Part shown: positions 44,901 through 57,980 of the stretch, in pieces
Numbering within the stretch: position 1 is the first letter of the stretch
Layout of the letters: each line of letters begins with the position of its first letter
Assembly: GCF_000764305.2 (NCBI RefSeq)
Contig: NW_025939599.1
Location: 1 to 64,000, forward strand
Source of the DNA: Hyalella azteca
Taxonomy: Eukaryota; Arthropoda; Malacostraca; Amphipoda; Hyalellidae
Direction: 5' to 3'
Length of the DNA stretch: 64,000 nt
Program-made: the position numbers and the translations under genes
Notes under the pieces: model-generated
The model's database searches: none
Seen by the model: only the letters and a program-made list of their open reading frames with translations
What the model was told of the DNA's origin: nothing

Positions 44901-46439
44901 AAGCTGTTGTGGTACAAAGTATGTTGATATCATGGAGGCAACAACAGAATACATCTACAAAGCAGAGCTGTCAACCTTATATTATTTTAGCTATGCCACT
45001 TTCTTTCCCATGAGGTCGCTTGTTTCAACTTCTCTCAACAACAATGTAAAGGAGGGCTGGAAGGGAGGTAACCACATCTGCAGCATGAAAATGCATCCTA
45101 CCCTGGTCAAATGCTCTTATGCATGAATGGTACACAATGCAACCTTGCTTTATCAACTGTAAAACAAACATCCCAGATACCTCACCTGTCTGAGTTATCA
45201 CAAATACATTTATTGAACTGCAATTTTCAATGCATGCAGTGCCAAGATGCATCCCAGATCTCCATACGTGGGAGCTGAAACTAATCACAGAACCAATTTG
45301 TATTGAGGCAACACTTTTTTTATAGAAATCTCACTGAAGTTCTCAATTACTGTGTCCTCTGGCTTCATAGAATATAGTAGATATCTTACTAAGGTATCAT
45401 TTAGCCTTTTGTATGTACAGCCATCACTGATAATAGACCCAGAGAAACCAAATAATAATATAAAGATGCAATATGACTGGTTTTATATCTCATGACAAAA
45501 AATCATGCTACCAGGAAAAAATTAATTACGAATTAGTGCAAAGTGTTAGAATGTTAATAACATTTTAAAATGCTGCAGTTACATATAAAACCAAGTAATA
45601 AGACAAGCAGTTTTTTTATTTTTACATAAATTTGATTAATGCTGCAGTAATATCTAAAACTAAGTAATCAGACCAGCAGTAGTTTTTAATTCACATAGAA
45701 AATTCTACATTCATTCAAGCTGTCAAGAAATATGGAATTAACACAATTGGAGAAAACGAGGTTCAACAAAAATCTCTGGCATATTTGTTAATGTTTATTT
45801 GTTTGCTTTTTCTATTGAAGCCTGGCACCATAAAATATATTAGGCCATGCCAGTGTGCATCCACAAGGACCACAACACACACCTATCATTTCAGGATATT
45901 ACCTGAACATGAATTTTGACAATTAGGTAGTTATGGAGAATTATCAAAATTATGGAACAAAACTTTGCCTCAATTAAGGAGATTTCATTAATCTTCGAAT
46001 GAAAGGACTACAATTTCCTCATGAATATAAAATGGTAGATGATCAGTAAATCGATGTTGAATGATGGTTCTTATGAGAATAATTCTCCTGCTAATCTTAA
46101 AACATACTTTAGTTTGAAGCTTTCTATCCTGCAAATATTCAAACATCACTCTATTTTTTAACGATGGTTTTCCTGTTAATCCTCAAACATCACTATAGTT
46201 TGAAACTTTTCTCCTTCCAATCTTCAAACATGACTCAGTGTGGAGCTGTTGTTAGTAAATTTCTTCCAAACTATTATGTACCAGCTGAAACAAATTTGTA
46301 TGATAGTAGTTCATTTTATCATTGTGCATTTTATCCTTGTCAGGCATAGATCACAAATCTGTCTACAACGCTGCCACTACATGTTCTTAGCCAACCTGTG
46401 TTTTACTACCATCAAACAGAATAATAAGGGATAATTTTC
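41987..46439. other. AT-rich region without a supported gene
   Basis: No coding exon is convincing. A faint tRNA-like pair (GGTGGCTTCGTGGTTAAAAT at about 43487 and ATGTTCAAAGTT about 30 bp on) might be a second, older SINE head. A two-copy repeat of about 75 bp lies at 45575-45690 (ATGCTGCAGTTACATATAAAACC beside ATGCTGCAGTAATATCTAAAACT, given here in shortened form). The stretch near 45990-46110 resembles 34030-34140, a diverged dispersed repeat. Confidence 0.4.
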
Positions 46440-47290
46440 AGCATTTTCTGATAACTTCTGAACATGAAACTTTCCATAAATCAGTTACTCATTTTAAAGG
46501 TCTTTGTGAGGGCTACCATATGGCATCTCCAAAATAATTCCATATGATATTGGTAAGGTTCCTGATGCAAAAGAAAAGCATCCCAAATCAACTCTGGGAA
46601 TAGGGTAATTTGGGACAGTTGAAATAAAACTTAATTTTGAAACATTTGAAGCAAGCAGAGTATACTCATCCATTAACAACAGTACTCCAAATTCCTGCTT
46701 TTCCTTTGTAGATGATGTAAATGTAGAATAACTGACATTTTCTGTGATTTGTCCTCGATTTTCCTTGACTGATATGATATTACCATATCCATACATTACC
46801 GTACTATGTTATTGATGTGATATTACCATATCCAAGGCATGCCATTGAGGATTGACCACAACCTTCTCCATGATAGAATTTCTTGTGTATCAGTAAGCTA
46901 AAAGGACTGGGCTTGTAATTTTGCACCATTTCAATTGGGTCAAGTGAATTCACTATACCAAAAAAGATTGTAAAAAGCATACCTGAAACAGAAAGGAATA
47001 TATTAGTGACAACCATCATATGTTCTGGAGAAATAAATATTAGTTTAAGTTAATTATTTTTCATTCTATGTTGCCCAGTGCACAATTCTATCTATGACCT
47101 TCTATGCACAATATTGTGATGACTGATGGTGCATTAATTTTTCCTTAAGTGTAATTTTTTTTGCTGAGCAAAATGTAAATCTAATCAAAATTCTTTGTTG
47201 TTAATTGATTTTTTGTTAACTGGAGCCTTTGCCAACCACAGTTCTCCTGTAAATGAGTTTTTAGGGGTGTCCCTTATTACCCCATTGTAG
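46440..47290 (-). mobile_element. Tigger-like repeat family X, minus-strand copy
   Basis: The reverse complement matches the plus-strand copies at 51.6-52.3 kb over most of its length. Landmarks are GGGGTAATAAGGGACACCCC, CATTTACAG(G/T)AGAAC, GGCAAAGGCTCCAGTTAACA, GTCATAGATAGAATTGTGCA, TTCTGTTTCAGGTATGC, GTGAATTCACTTGACCCAAT and a TATGGATATGG(T/N)AATATCA region. The CAGTAGAACC...TAAC end resembles pogo/Tigger termini. No intact transposase is seen. Confidence 0.65.
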
Positions 47291-50200
47291 TCGAATGGTT
47301 ATTTCAGTACTTTTCATTGCAAGCCAAATATGTTATCCAATGTGCCATTTGTTTTATAAGTTATATTTCAGAATCACATTGCTCTACTCTATATATTTCC
47401 AGGCACAGGGGTAATTCCAATATTATTCATTCATGCAGGTCTGTACTGGAAGTTTTAATAAATATAAGGAGCTGGCAGATTGATGTCCAATGCTCTGACA
47501 ACAGCAATTGCCTTGATAAGTGCTTGTTAGGACCCATGTTGTGCAAAGCCTTTAAAACCCCATTTGTTAGTGTTTCATTCAGCTTAATAATTGATTTACT
47601 TTATTCATGCTCATGTTTACACTTTTGCACATGCATTCATCCACTCTTGCAATGCTTGCTTTCAATCTAAAGAATGCAATTTGCACAATAGTGAGTTGTT
47701 TATATGGTTTACTTTAATTTCTTTACCATTTCAAATCTTCTAATTTCAATGCTTGCTATTTTATTACTTCAATACCAATCTGTTTTCAATTTATGTGTTT
47801 ACCCAATAAGTTGCAGTTATTACCACAGTTGCAATGGTGCCATTTACCTTGGTTTACTTTAATCTCTTGAATTGCTATTGTTTGTTCACCTAATCAATTA
47901 TATTCTAACCAAGCTAAACTTACCACTTGCTGCTTGTCTTGAAAGTACTAAGAGTTTTTGGTTTATTTACCTGCTGTGAACAAGGTTCTTTTATTTTATT
48001 TTACTTTTATTGATTATATGTTTTATCTTTTGCAGCTTAAATACCTCTCTCATGCTCCCAATGTCGGATTACATTTCATACAATTTGCAACTGTATCTGT
48101 AAACACTACCCTGTACTTTAACAATACATCCTCATCCAGAAGAATTCTTTCATTTACCTAAACTATTGCCTGAGACTAAAGAACCTGAGATAACTATTTC
48201 TTTGTGCTGAAGAGGAGCATATTGCTCCTCTTGCTTAATCTTAGATTATTAGGTTCCTACTTTTCATTCCTGGCACTTTGGTATATTGCTTACTTTAGGT
48301 TATGCTTCCTAATATGGTTTGCTCGTTCTATTTAATTTAGGGCTTTTGTGACTGTTATTATTAATCAATGTTTCCTTCCCTTGTATTCGTTTCAGGTGTT
48401 GTTGTTCTCCATCAATAATTCACTAGTTAGAGCATGCAACTTTATGCAATGTCTGAAAAGTTCAAGTGCTCCTGCCTTATCATCATGTTTGAAGTTTAGC
48501 ATGCACTATTAAGAGTCTCGATTAAGTTCAGTAAGCACACCACTTATCACACTTAGTGATCCTTGTCTGCACCTAATGGCTTGCCTCACCTGCACCCATT
48601 GCCTGAAGATCATTTAACCCTGGAAGTCATTGTTGACCCATTCCTGCTTGTTGAGCAACGTAGCTGCTCCCTAAGGGTGAGTTGCTAAGACTTGATCAAC
48701 TCAAGAATAATAATATACCTTTCCTTTTCAATCTCATGCACTTAATTTACTGCAACAAAACTTGCTTATTACTTTGTTACCTGTTTAATGTCACCTTGTT
48801 CCTGTTTTGAATTGCTTTTTTCACTTACCTGATTGCTTTTACATTGAATTTGAATCATTACAACTATTAGATCTCATATCAAGTGTTTGCCTTGCCATAC
48901 TGTGCTTGCTTTTCTTGTCTTGCCATGTTGCTTGGACATTTGTTCTGTTTTCTTGCTGATTTATGCATTATTGCTTGTTTAAATCCTAACCAAAATACTC
49001 CTGCTTTGAGGTACACATCCCCTTTAACTGCCCTTAAAGACCATAGACTCTAGTCCCATTATTTTGTTAACTTGGTAGGAGCAGTCGGTGTGGGACCCAG
49101 CTGGCATGCCATTGAGGAGACCTGGAACCCAGACTTGCCCAGTCCTGACCTTCCTGTCCTGAGTCTTCTCATCTTCCAAACTGCAGCTCCTTGAAGATCA
49201 CCTTGCTGAAGCTCATTGTTTAAATGTCAACCTAGGCTTTGTTATCATTACTTAACTAACCGAGCTAGCTGCATATTAGTCCTGTTCATGAGCAAGTCTT
49301 TAACTATTTCATGTGGTTATACTGGTTTTAAACCAACATTTGCAAGTTACTAGGAATATCTGCCCTGATGTTGACTCTGTTAAGTACAATGGGGCTTAGA
49401 CTTTCAGACCACCAGTGATTTAGTTAACCAGTTGTGCCACCAAAAAGTGATGTGATAGTAGTGATTTAATTATTGGCAGATGGTGTTATTAGATGACTCT
49501 TTCATGTGTGCCCATTATTAGCACCCATCACCTTTAATTCCAGTATTGTGAACTAGGATGAGACATTGATATTGGTGCTTATTTTCTGTATTTCCCTAGT
49601 CAGTGATCATATTCAACCATGACTCTGTTTTAATATGCTTCTTTAGCCAGAGACTTTCTTATAGTTAGTTAGCAAACCTTATTGATAGATTGGTCTTGTG
49701 ACCAAGTTTAAAAAGAGCCTTAATCATTATTATTATTTAGCCAATGTAACCCTTGTTTCTTGTCCTATTGCTAATGTCTAGGTTTCTTTAACTCACTTGG
49801 AGACATAGTGAGTGTCCTGACAGTCCTTGCCTCTCTTGAGGTTCCTGGTTCCTGCTACCCAGTACAGTATCACCTGTGGTCAGTAACCTTCTGTGGAACC
49901 TTTCTACCAGACCGGTGAGTACCTGGGGTGTTGTTGTGAGGGGGAGTGCTTGGGTGTGCCTGTGGTGTCTATGAGAGTGATGCAACTACACTGCCTTTGT
50001 GCTATACATCAGGGTGATCCATGGACCAGGTAAAGAGTGCTCTTCCCGTGCTAGTATATGGTTGAGAAATTGCCACAATTTATTGATGTTATCTCCTTTC
50101 CAGGACCATTATTTGTCTTTGTGCCAACCAAGACTTCTAGGCAATTGCTTATCTTACTGTAATTTTAATTCCCTTGTGTCACAGGTTAGGATGTTCTGTT

Positions 50201-50860
50201 TAAAATCATTGTTTACCGCAAAGTTGGACCATATTGTACAATTTGGATCTTGGACAGAATACTGCAGTCACCCCTGAGGGATTTTCCTCTGGAGGGTGGT
50301 TGCCTAGCTTATCCTGTGAAAGATATTTGGTGCCCTCGGGTTTATCATGTACCAATGGCTCTTGGCTTTGTTCTTAGCTCAAGTATAGTGTTGTTTGGGA
50401 ATGACCTGTGTTTCATTGTCCCAAATTTGTTCTCAGGGTTGGAGGTAGGCTTAGCTAGGTATTATAGCTTAGGGTGATTGAGCTAATCTTCACATAGCTT
50501 TTGTGAACCCCTGTTGACCGGACCGCAACAGTGCTGGTAACACAGTCTTGCAAAAATGGCTGCCATTTTGTATTGAGGTACAAAAATTTCACCAATAATG
50601 CTTTAAAGTCAACACTTGCCTAAGTTGTCTGCAATTTTTTTTAAAGCAAAATTTTTTATTAGGGCAAATACTTATTACTACAGACCTTAGAAAAAGTACT
50701 TTTTTGATCTATCACTTTTCAACATCTTTTCCAGGGATTTTTTAGAGTTTCTAAATATAAGATTTACATCACTATTTCAAATTTTGCAGTATTTCAATTA
50801 GCTTTGCTGCTCAAACATTTTTATGCTGTGACTGAGGACTGTACTGATTTACCCCACCTG
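47291..50860. other. AT-rich region without a supported gene
   Basis: Pyrimidine-rich, rich in CTTGCTT, TTACTTT and CCTGCTT words, with no open frame of coding character. A (CCTG)-biased segment at 49060-49200 and a T-rich zone at 47700-48400 look like degraded repeats. No RNA gene was recognised. Confidence 0.45.
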
Positions 50861-50984
50861 CCCCTTATTACCCCATTTGACAGTATCTGTGTTGTGTTGT
50901 GGTAACACTTATAACCCACCATGATAATTCCTACCTGTCCAGGGGCTGATTTTCCAGATCTCTGGTCAGTCTTACTGTCAAACA

Positions 50985-51442
50985 GGGTAATAAGGGACAG
51001 GCAGGGTAAATCCAGACAGTCATCTCACATTTTATGGTAATGTTGTAGCAGCAAAACTAATCAAAATATTGCAAAATTAAAAATAGTTGCATAAAGTTGA
51101 ACATTTTTACTATCTATGTAGCATGAAGCAAGTTACAAAATCATACATTTACTACCTATAAAAATTATTGAAAAAACTGTGAAAAGTGAGATTTTGGAAA
51201 AGTAGCATTAAATGGGTAATAAGGGATGGGCGAGATAAATTGGGACAGTTGTCCCACATTTCCTAGAAATGTTGTTGCAGCTAGACTAATCAAAATGTTG
51301 CAAAATTAAAAATAGTGACAAAGTTCAACATTTTTACTATATATGTAGTGTAAAGCAAATAAGCAAATCAAAAAATTATACATTAACTACCTCTAAAAAA
51401 TTTCTTAAAAAAGTGTGAAAAGGGGGATTTTGGAATAGTACC
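50985..51442. repeat. 229-bp tandem duplication beginning GGGTAATAAGGGA
   Basis: Units begin at 50985 and 51214 and share GGGTAATAAGGGA, CAGTTGTCCCACATTT/CAGTCATCTCACATTT, AAAATTGCAAAATTAAAAAT-like runs and a TGTGAAAAG end. The same GGGTAATAAGGGA word marks further unit starts at about 51588, 52382 and 52621, so a family-X-associated module has expanded here. Confidence 0.75.
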
Positions 51443-51584
51443 TTGGCCAAAGTCTGTAGCAAAAAAATATTTGCCATATTAAAAATAAGTACTTACAAAA
51501 AAGTAGCACACAGGTGTTGGCTTAAAATGTGATTGACAGAATTTGCATATCTCATTCCGAAAAATAGCAGTGATTTCTGCAAGA

Positions 51585-53000
51585 TATATAATAAGGGATA
51601 TATCCCATATTACCCTTGGGGTAATATGGGATACCCCTAAAAACGCATTTACAGTAGAACCTTAATTAGCAAAGGCTCCACTTAACAAAAAATCCATTAA
51701 CAACAAAGAATTTTGGTTCCATTTACCTCACTCAGTGAAAGAAAAATTAAAATTTGTATAAAAAATTAATGCATCATCATTCATCACAAAATTGAGCATA
51801 TAATGTCATAGATATAATTGTGCACTATGCAACATATACATAATGAAATGTAATTAACCTAAACTATAATTTATATCTCAAAAATTATTTTTTTCTCCGA
51901 TTGTCACTAAAATGTTCCTTTCTGTTTCAGGAACATTTTTATGGTCTTTTTTTTGTTATAGTGAATTCACTTGACACAGTTAAAATGGTGCAAAATCAAA
52001 AGCTGTCCTGTAAGCCCACAGATATTGAGGAAATGCTATATGGCTGCTGATATGAAGCTTACAGTGGACAAGGTCATTGTAAATGCTCAATGGCATGTTC
52101 ATGGATATGGCAATATCACATCAATAATATGGCAATGTATGGATATGGTTATATCATTTCAATAAAGGAAAAACAAGTAAAAATCACCAAAAAATATCAT
52201 TTATTCTACATCTACATCATTTACAAAGGAAGAGGAGGACTTCAGAGTACTGTTAGTACTTCAGAGTACTAAATTAAAAAATTTTACTCGCATAAAAGTT
52301 GCACACAGGTGTTGGCTTAAAAACCTGATTGATGGAATTTGCGAATACCATTAAAAAAATGGCAGTCATTTCTGCAAGATGGGTAATAAGGGACACCTTT
52401 CTGTTGTAATATTCTGCTGCAATACCATTCAAAACACATTTACAGTAGAACCTTGATTAGCAAAAGCTCCACTTAACAAAAAATTTTTATAATATTTACC
52501 TTATTCATCAAAAAAATTTCACTTAATGAAAAAAAAATGCACTTAAAAAAATAAAAATGCATCATAGACAGAATTAGTGTATCTTATTCCAGAAAAAATG
52601 GCGGCCATTACCGCATGACAGGGTAATAAGGGACATCCCTCCCAGGGTAATAAAGGACACCCCTAAAATCGCATTTACAGTACAGCCTTGGTTAGCAAAG
52701 GCTCCAGTTAACAAAACAAATCAATTAACAATAAAGAATTTTGATTAGATTTACCTCGCTTAGCAAAAAAATTACACTCAACAAAAAATTAGTGCTTCAT
52801 CGGTCAACGCCAAACTGTGCAGAGATTGTCATAGATAGAATTGTTCAATGGGCAACATAGAATGAAAAATAATTAACCTAAACTATGTTTTTTTCTCAAA
52901 AAACTTGATGGTTGCCACTAAAATATTCCTATGTGTTTCAGGCATGTTTTTACAATCTTTTTTTGTTATAGGTAGTGAATTCACTTGACTCAATTAAGGG
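51585..53000 (+). mobile_element. Cluster of Tigger-like repeat family X copies
   Basis: At least three overlapping or nested copies occur, each beginning around GGTAATAAGGGA..CACCCC(T)AAAA and ACAGTAGAACCTT(A/G)ATTAGC (51655, 52443, and a diverged 52679). They continue through CAAAGGCTCCA, TTAACAAAAAA, TCATAGATA, AACCTAAACTAT and TTCAGG(A/C)A. The first copy runs on to TGGCAATGTATGGATATGG. The segments are direct repeats of one another and inverted relative to the 46.4-kb copy. Confidence 0.7.
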
Positions 53001-53029
53001 GAGCGTCTGGGTCCAAAGATCGAAATTTC

Positions 53030-53710
53030 AGCTTTTCCGGTTTTTTATATATGCATTAGTTGATTTATGCAGTCACGACTGATCCCGTAAGGGGGGAAGG
53101 GGGTGGGGGGCATTCAGTAATTCCAAAGGGGGGAAATTAACTATAAAATGTGCTCTTCACTTGGCTAGAGCTCAGTAACCTCATAGACAGCACATGTGAT
53201 GGTGTTCATTTAGTGGCTCCATGCACTGATGACTGACTTTGATGTGAGCTGATGCTTACTTTCGGTATCTAGGCTCCGTTACGTGCCTTTACGTGCCGTG
53301 CAGTGGTTTTTTGCCTCTACTGAAAACCTCTCTAATGGCAATCCTATCTCCACCTAAAGTTTTGAAGCTACATCAATGAGACACATACCATTCGATTTGG
53401 AAAGGAAAGATCTACAAACATCACTTGGTCATTTTCCAATTTCGTTATAGTTTGGATTTTATTTTGCAAAAAGTGGGGGAGGGCAGGGGTAAAATAAAAA
53501 AATTACTAAAAATATTGGAAAAAATGCTCCCACACCCACAAAAATTAGAAATCCAAAAAATATTACTCAGTACTCACTGCAGTGAGTGACAGAGAGTGCA
53601 TTTTCTTGTTGACGAAAACTTGAGGTCACGGATGGACGGACAGACAGACGGACATGGCGAGCACAATAGTGCATTTTTTCCATAAATGAGAAAATGTGTT
53701 AAAAACCGCA
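53030..53710 (+). mobile_element. Dispersed repeat family Y, copy 2
   Basis: It contains a purine/G-rich run (53090-53150), a segment at 53350-53410 matching the reverse complement of 24470-24520, and the module at 53573-53708 that is also inside the hAT element at 23569-23705. No coding capacity or clear termini are seen. Confidence 0.6.
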
Positions 53711-54349
53711 ATGTGATGTCTTATTATTATTGAAGCTGCTTATGTTATAGGTGATTTATGTACCTACTGACATAGAGTACGACCTCATAGATTCATATTG
53801 AAATCAACAATGTGATTTCTTCCGAACTCCGAAGAACGACCATGCAAGGTCTATTTTAATTAATGTGTCCAGAATCATACTATTTTGTTATAATTAGGTT
53901 TAAAGGCTTTGAGTGCTTTTGCACTGCCCAGCCGGCAGCCTGATCTCAGTCATTTGTTGGGGATAAAAGGAAGAGGCTTGGGCCAAGCCCAAGCTAGAGA
54001 GCTCTGGGTAAGAATGTGGATGCAGCAGGCACCCAAGGTCAGGAGACTTTTTTCATGCTTCAGAGGTGTGAGCCTCAGAGAGTAAGTTTGTCATGCAAAT
54101 TTCCAAGAAAATGCAAGCCCATGCAAAATGAGTCACAATGCTGAAAGCTGAATGGAGATGGCGTGCAGAGTTTCATCAAGACATTAAAGTGCAGCATGCA
54201 TACTAATTACCCTTATCAGCAAGAACAAGAGAAACATGCAAAATAGGAACATGCATTGCATTGAGAAAAAAATAAATAAATCAGAAGGGAAAAAAAAGGA
54301 TCAACAGCCTCAGGGAGAGCATCCACTTAATTAATTTCTTTAACACAGG

Positions 54350-54691
54350 TTACATCAGGGCAACCACTCCACATTGCTGCAAATATTGCTGCAGGTATGA
54401 GAATATCTGATGACGCCGTTGGTTGGTGACGCCTGCTCCTAGGGCTGCCTGCAGCCCCCAAGGAAGCCCCAGAGCAATCACTGCACTCATGAAGAGTGCT
54501 CTTGGACCAGTAAATCTTATTGGGATATGTCCAGGGTAAAACTTGTCCATTCTATGGGCAATCATGGTTGAGAGATGGTTGTCACCACGGTGCAGAGTAA
54601 GGCCATTACTGGGGTCAAAGCATATCTGGTTTTGTAGCGAAACCCAGGGAGGAATTGGTGAGAATGCCGCGGTTCTCACCTGTAGAGGCAT
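54350..54691 (-). CDS. Unplaced open frame (about 113 aa), possible exon or LINE fragment
   Basis: The minus strand is open from an ATG at 54691 (MPLQVRTAAFSPIPPWVSLQ) through DNHLSTMIAHRMDKFYPGHI to GVVALM and a stop at 54350. It is GC-richer than its flanks. The PPW segment and the GHIPI run could correspond to the region just before an RNase H domain in R1/jockey-type LINEs, but the TDGS hallmark is not intact and I am unsure. A donor-like CTACAG|GTGAGA lies at its start, so it may be intronic read-through instead. Confidence 0.3.
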   Translation of the reverse strand: MPLQVRTAAFSPIPPWVSLQNQICFDPSNGLTLHRGDNHLSTMIAHRMDKFYPGHIPIRFTGPRALFMSAVIALGLPWGLQAALGAGVTNQRRHQIFSYLQQYLQQCGVVALM

Positions 54692-54724
54692 AGTAATTCC
54701 AATGGACCGAAACAAAAAGCGTGC

Positions 54725-57240
54725 ATGAGCGGCAAATGGCTGTAGGTTGTTCTGAGAGAATCATACTAGCCAAAGCCTATCGAAATTTGCGGATGGTCAG
54801 CTTCTAAATTATGGACGCCTAAAGCTCGATTTGTGCGTAAATTGGCGGCTCTGTGCCACTTTACGTTCTGGTTGTGCGAACAAAATAAGTGCCGGATTTA
54901 GAATTCGGCTTATTACCTGACAACCGTGGCACAAGTGTGGGGTGCGCAAATTTGGCACATGATACCTTCGGGACGGAAACTGCTGAATCTGAAACGTGCG
55001 TTAAAAATGCCCCTCTCTTTCCCCCTAATACTGTGGGGATTTAAATATTATATATAACACTCACGAGATTTATATTGCAGAGTAATGGTTCCCTCGATTC
55101 CTTTTAAATTGAAAATAAGCTACAACCGAGTTTCATTACATCCTTATTCGCGAATAACAATGTAATGCTCGAAATACCGTATTATTAAATCGTATAGCTT
55201 TGAATTGCCTGAGAAAAAATTGAATTAAAAAATATCAGCAACTAATTAATGTTATTGAGAACTCTAATTTGCAGTATTGTAGTCTCGTGTACCAATTGTT
55301 CCAGCCATTAGGGTTCAGTGGGAGGTGCAACCGACAGCACCAATTAGTTATGAAACCCTAAATTTCCCAGATTCGGATATGACGGCTTCATCATTATTCG
55401 ATCATTTCGCATATTCAAATATATACTTAATCTTTTCTGTTCTCTTTATGATTTGGTTTGAAGTTATCACTCGGTTTTCTTTCATTAACTGATTTTCGCC
55501 TGCTATTTATTTAAATTGGCCTTGTAGATATTTTTTGCTTATACGTTTTCCATAAGGCAAATCAAGCATAAGCATGAATTCATTATGGAATGCCTGTTTT
55601 TATTCGTTTGAAGAAATGTTAGAACATTGAATAAAATTGTTCCCCGTGAGGTCTCACGTCCTCTTTGGCTCCCAGGGAACCTGTCTTTTCCTAATAACTC
55701 ATTTACCTAAAATGGCCGTCCCCGTTTATTGGCCGTACAAATGGCCGCGAAATTGATTATTCACTTCAAAGAGGATAAGAATTAATACAGCAAAACTGGA
55801 ATCAATGGGCGATTCTGATTATATTCAAATAGGCATAACCATTTGCCTGCATTTTTACCCGCAATTCAAATAAGTGACGTCGCATTGTTAGCCTTAATCT
55901 CAAAGCTATTCAGGAAGCGATGTAAACACAAAATTACAAAGAAAATGTCACAGATGTTCATGTTCGTTCGGGTGTTTGGCTTTGAATAAAATTCTACTAC
56001 CACTGTAATATAATTTACTGATGAACGCAGTCAAGAACATCAAGACAAATAAGTGCACAATATGAGCGTATAATTTTTGAAGACTATCAGTGAGAGTAAT
56101 TATGCCTAAAATTATTATATAATTTCCAGGAAATAGCAAGATGAACCATTATAGGGTTACTATATTCATAGGGAATAGACATGCCTAGCAAATTTAAATT
56201 TACCGAAAATGCATCAATTAGTAGCGTATATAAATCACTATCGTATAATCGGATGACAAGAACACATCATCGCCATTGAATTCCAATGATCACCGAATGC
56301 ACGATGGCGGTAAATAAGGCTACACATCTCACTAATTTACCCAAATTGAGTAAAAGTTGGTATCCAGAAAAGTTGGTATCCTAAGCATCAAATCGATGAC
56401 CAACCAGATACATGTTTCTCTGTGACGGGCTCAATCGAAATTCATTTCATGTAGCATCGCATCAGTGCCGGTTTAAACGCAGTGTGATAACGGTAATTCG
56501 TAACAATCTAACTTATTATTTCACATGCATTTTGCTTAGGATCTCGATACAAAGTTCATCTAGTTTATTCCATTCTGGCCTTCCATTATCCTGTCCCATT
56601 TGCTTTCGCGCGATGAGTGGTTCACTTAATTGATACTACTTGATTTCCTGCTTGGTCTTCTGTGTCAACAGGCATTTAGGGATGACATTCTTATTCTCCA
56701 CGCGAAATTCAGTCGTATTTAAATTATAAGGAATAATCACAAACTTTTCTATCTAAGTAAAGATACCAGTGACAATTAATTTTATTCTACACACGAGCAG
56801 GTATAATATTTCACTCTATAATTGTGCATGTGCATCCATCTAATGCTTGCTCAATCACACGGAAAATAATTGGACCTACAGTAAGCTCATCGAGGCCAGC
56901 GAGAGCATGTTATGTCTGACACCTACTTAATCTTATTTAATGACGTTACATAGAGTTAAAAATATTTCATAAACGATGACAAACAAAACAAGTTTTGACA
57001 CGTTAATACTACGAACGGCAATACCAACATAACAATACCAGAATATCAGTTTTGTCAAGTACCAGCAGCAACACTTGTGTGCCATCTGCTGACAAAGTTA
57101 ACGAAATGAGGATATTAAAATACATTTTAAACGGTAACAATCTTATCTAAGTGTAGTCATGCAGTGATCTTACTTCTTAATATGGAGGATTATACAAACC
57201 CACACACTGAATAAACAGCCGCAGAATGCAATAACGAAAG
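54725..57240. other. Intergenic region without a supported gene
   Basis: No gene is recognised. The piece at 54730-55010 is GC-richer and may be regulatory or part of an unplaced exon. A plus-strand open frame at 56412-56633 has no supporting features. Confidence 0.4.
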
Positions 57241-57266
57241 CCTCCTTCGTCCAGCGCAGCGGCCGA

Positions 57267-57540
57267 GAGCCTGCCGCGGCTCAGCCGTAGCAAGCGGTGA
57301 ACAGAGCCTGCCGCGGCTGAGCCGTAGCAAGCGGTGAACAGAGCCTGCCGCGGCTCAGCCGTAGCAAGCGGTGAACAGAGCCTGCCGCGGCTGAGCCGTT
57401 GCACGCGGTGAACAGAGCCTGCCGCGGCTGAGCCGTTGCACGCAGGTGAACAGAGCCTGCCGCGGCTGGGCCGTTGCACGCGGTGAACAGAGCCTGCCGC
57501 GGCTGAGCCGTTGCACGCGGTGAACACAGCCTGCCGCGGT
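57267..57540. repeat. 37-bp GC-rich minisatellite, eight copies
   Basis: Units starting GAGCCTGCCGCGGCT lie at 57267, 57304, 57341, 57378, 57415, 57453, 57490 and 57527 (period 37, once 38 through an extra A). Each contains CCGCGG and two or more CpGs in an otherwise AT-rich setting. Adjacent copies alternate between a GTAGCAAGCGG and a GTTGCACGCGG variant. Because 37 is not a multiple of three, the frames rotate and give long artificial minus-strand open frames, which are not genes. Confidence 0.93.
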
Positions 57541-57744
57541 AAAGTAACAACTCTTATTCTATATGGTCAACTCAGAGGTAATTATGTCTTCCCAACTGCT
57601 AAGGCAACACGCAGGAAATAAAAGACTAATTGTACACGGGGCCAGTAGTGACGGCCACTACAACTTTCAAATACCAACCGTCAATTACTATCATCCAGCT
57701 GGCCTTATGTAGACGCGTTCTTGCCCCGGTAGAAACCCTGGGCC

Positions 57745-57980
57745 TATACTTTCAAAAAAAAAAAAAGTTAAGAGATCGTAAGTTCATCAGCCAATCATTG
57801 ACGGCCTTTCAAGCAAAATCCACCAATCATAGACAAGAAAATAGAGCGTAAGTACTTACGTTCACTATACTTTCAAAAAAGTTAAGAGATCGTAAGTTCA
57901 TCAGCCAATCATTGACGGCCTTTCAAGCAAAATCCACCAATCATAGACAAGAAAATAGAGCCTAAGTATTTACGTTCACT
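57745..57980. repeat. Recent ~115-120-bp tandem duplication with palindrome
   Basis: TATACTTTCAAAAAA followed by GTTAAGAGATCGTAAGTTCA occurs at 57745 and 57866. The copies are nearly identical apart from poly-A length and two changes at the end. Copy 1 ends with a perfect 14-bp palindrome, CGTAAGTACTTACG (57847-57860), that is broken in copy 2. This looks like a very recent duplication or an assembly artefact. Confidence 0.88.

Noticed and set aside
46494..46796. 100-codon minus-strand open frame beginning MYGYGNIISVKENRG
   Set aside because: The same peptide-like sequence recurs in the family-X copy at 52.1 kb in a differently broken frame; it is repeat sequence, not a gene.
57177..57550. 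Long minus-strand open frames of repeated Cys/Arg/Ala-rich peptides
   Set aside because: They are by-products of the 37-bp minisatellite, whose length rotates all three frames; there is no splice or start context.
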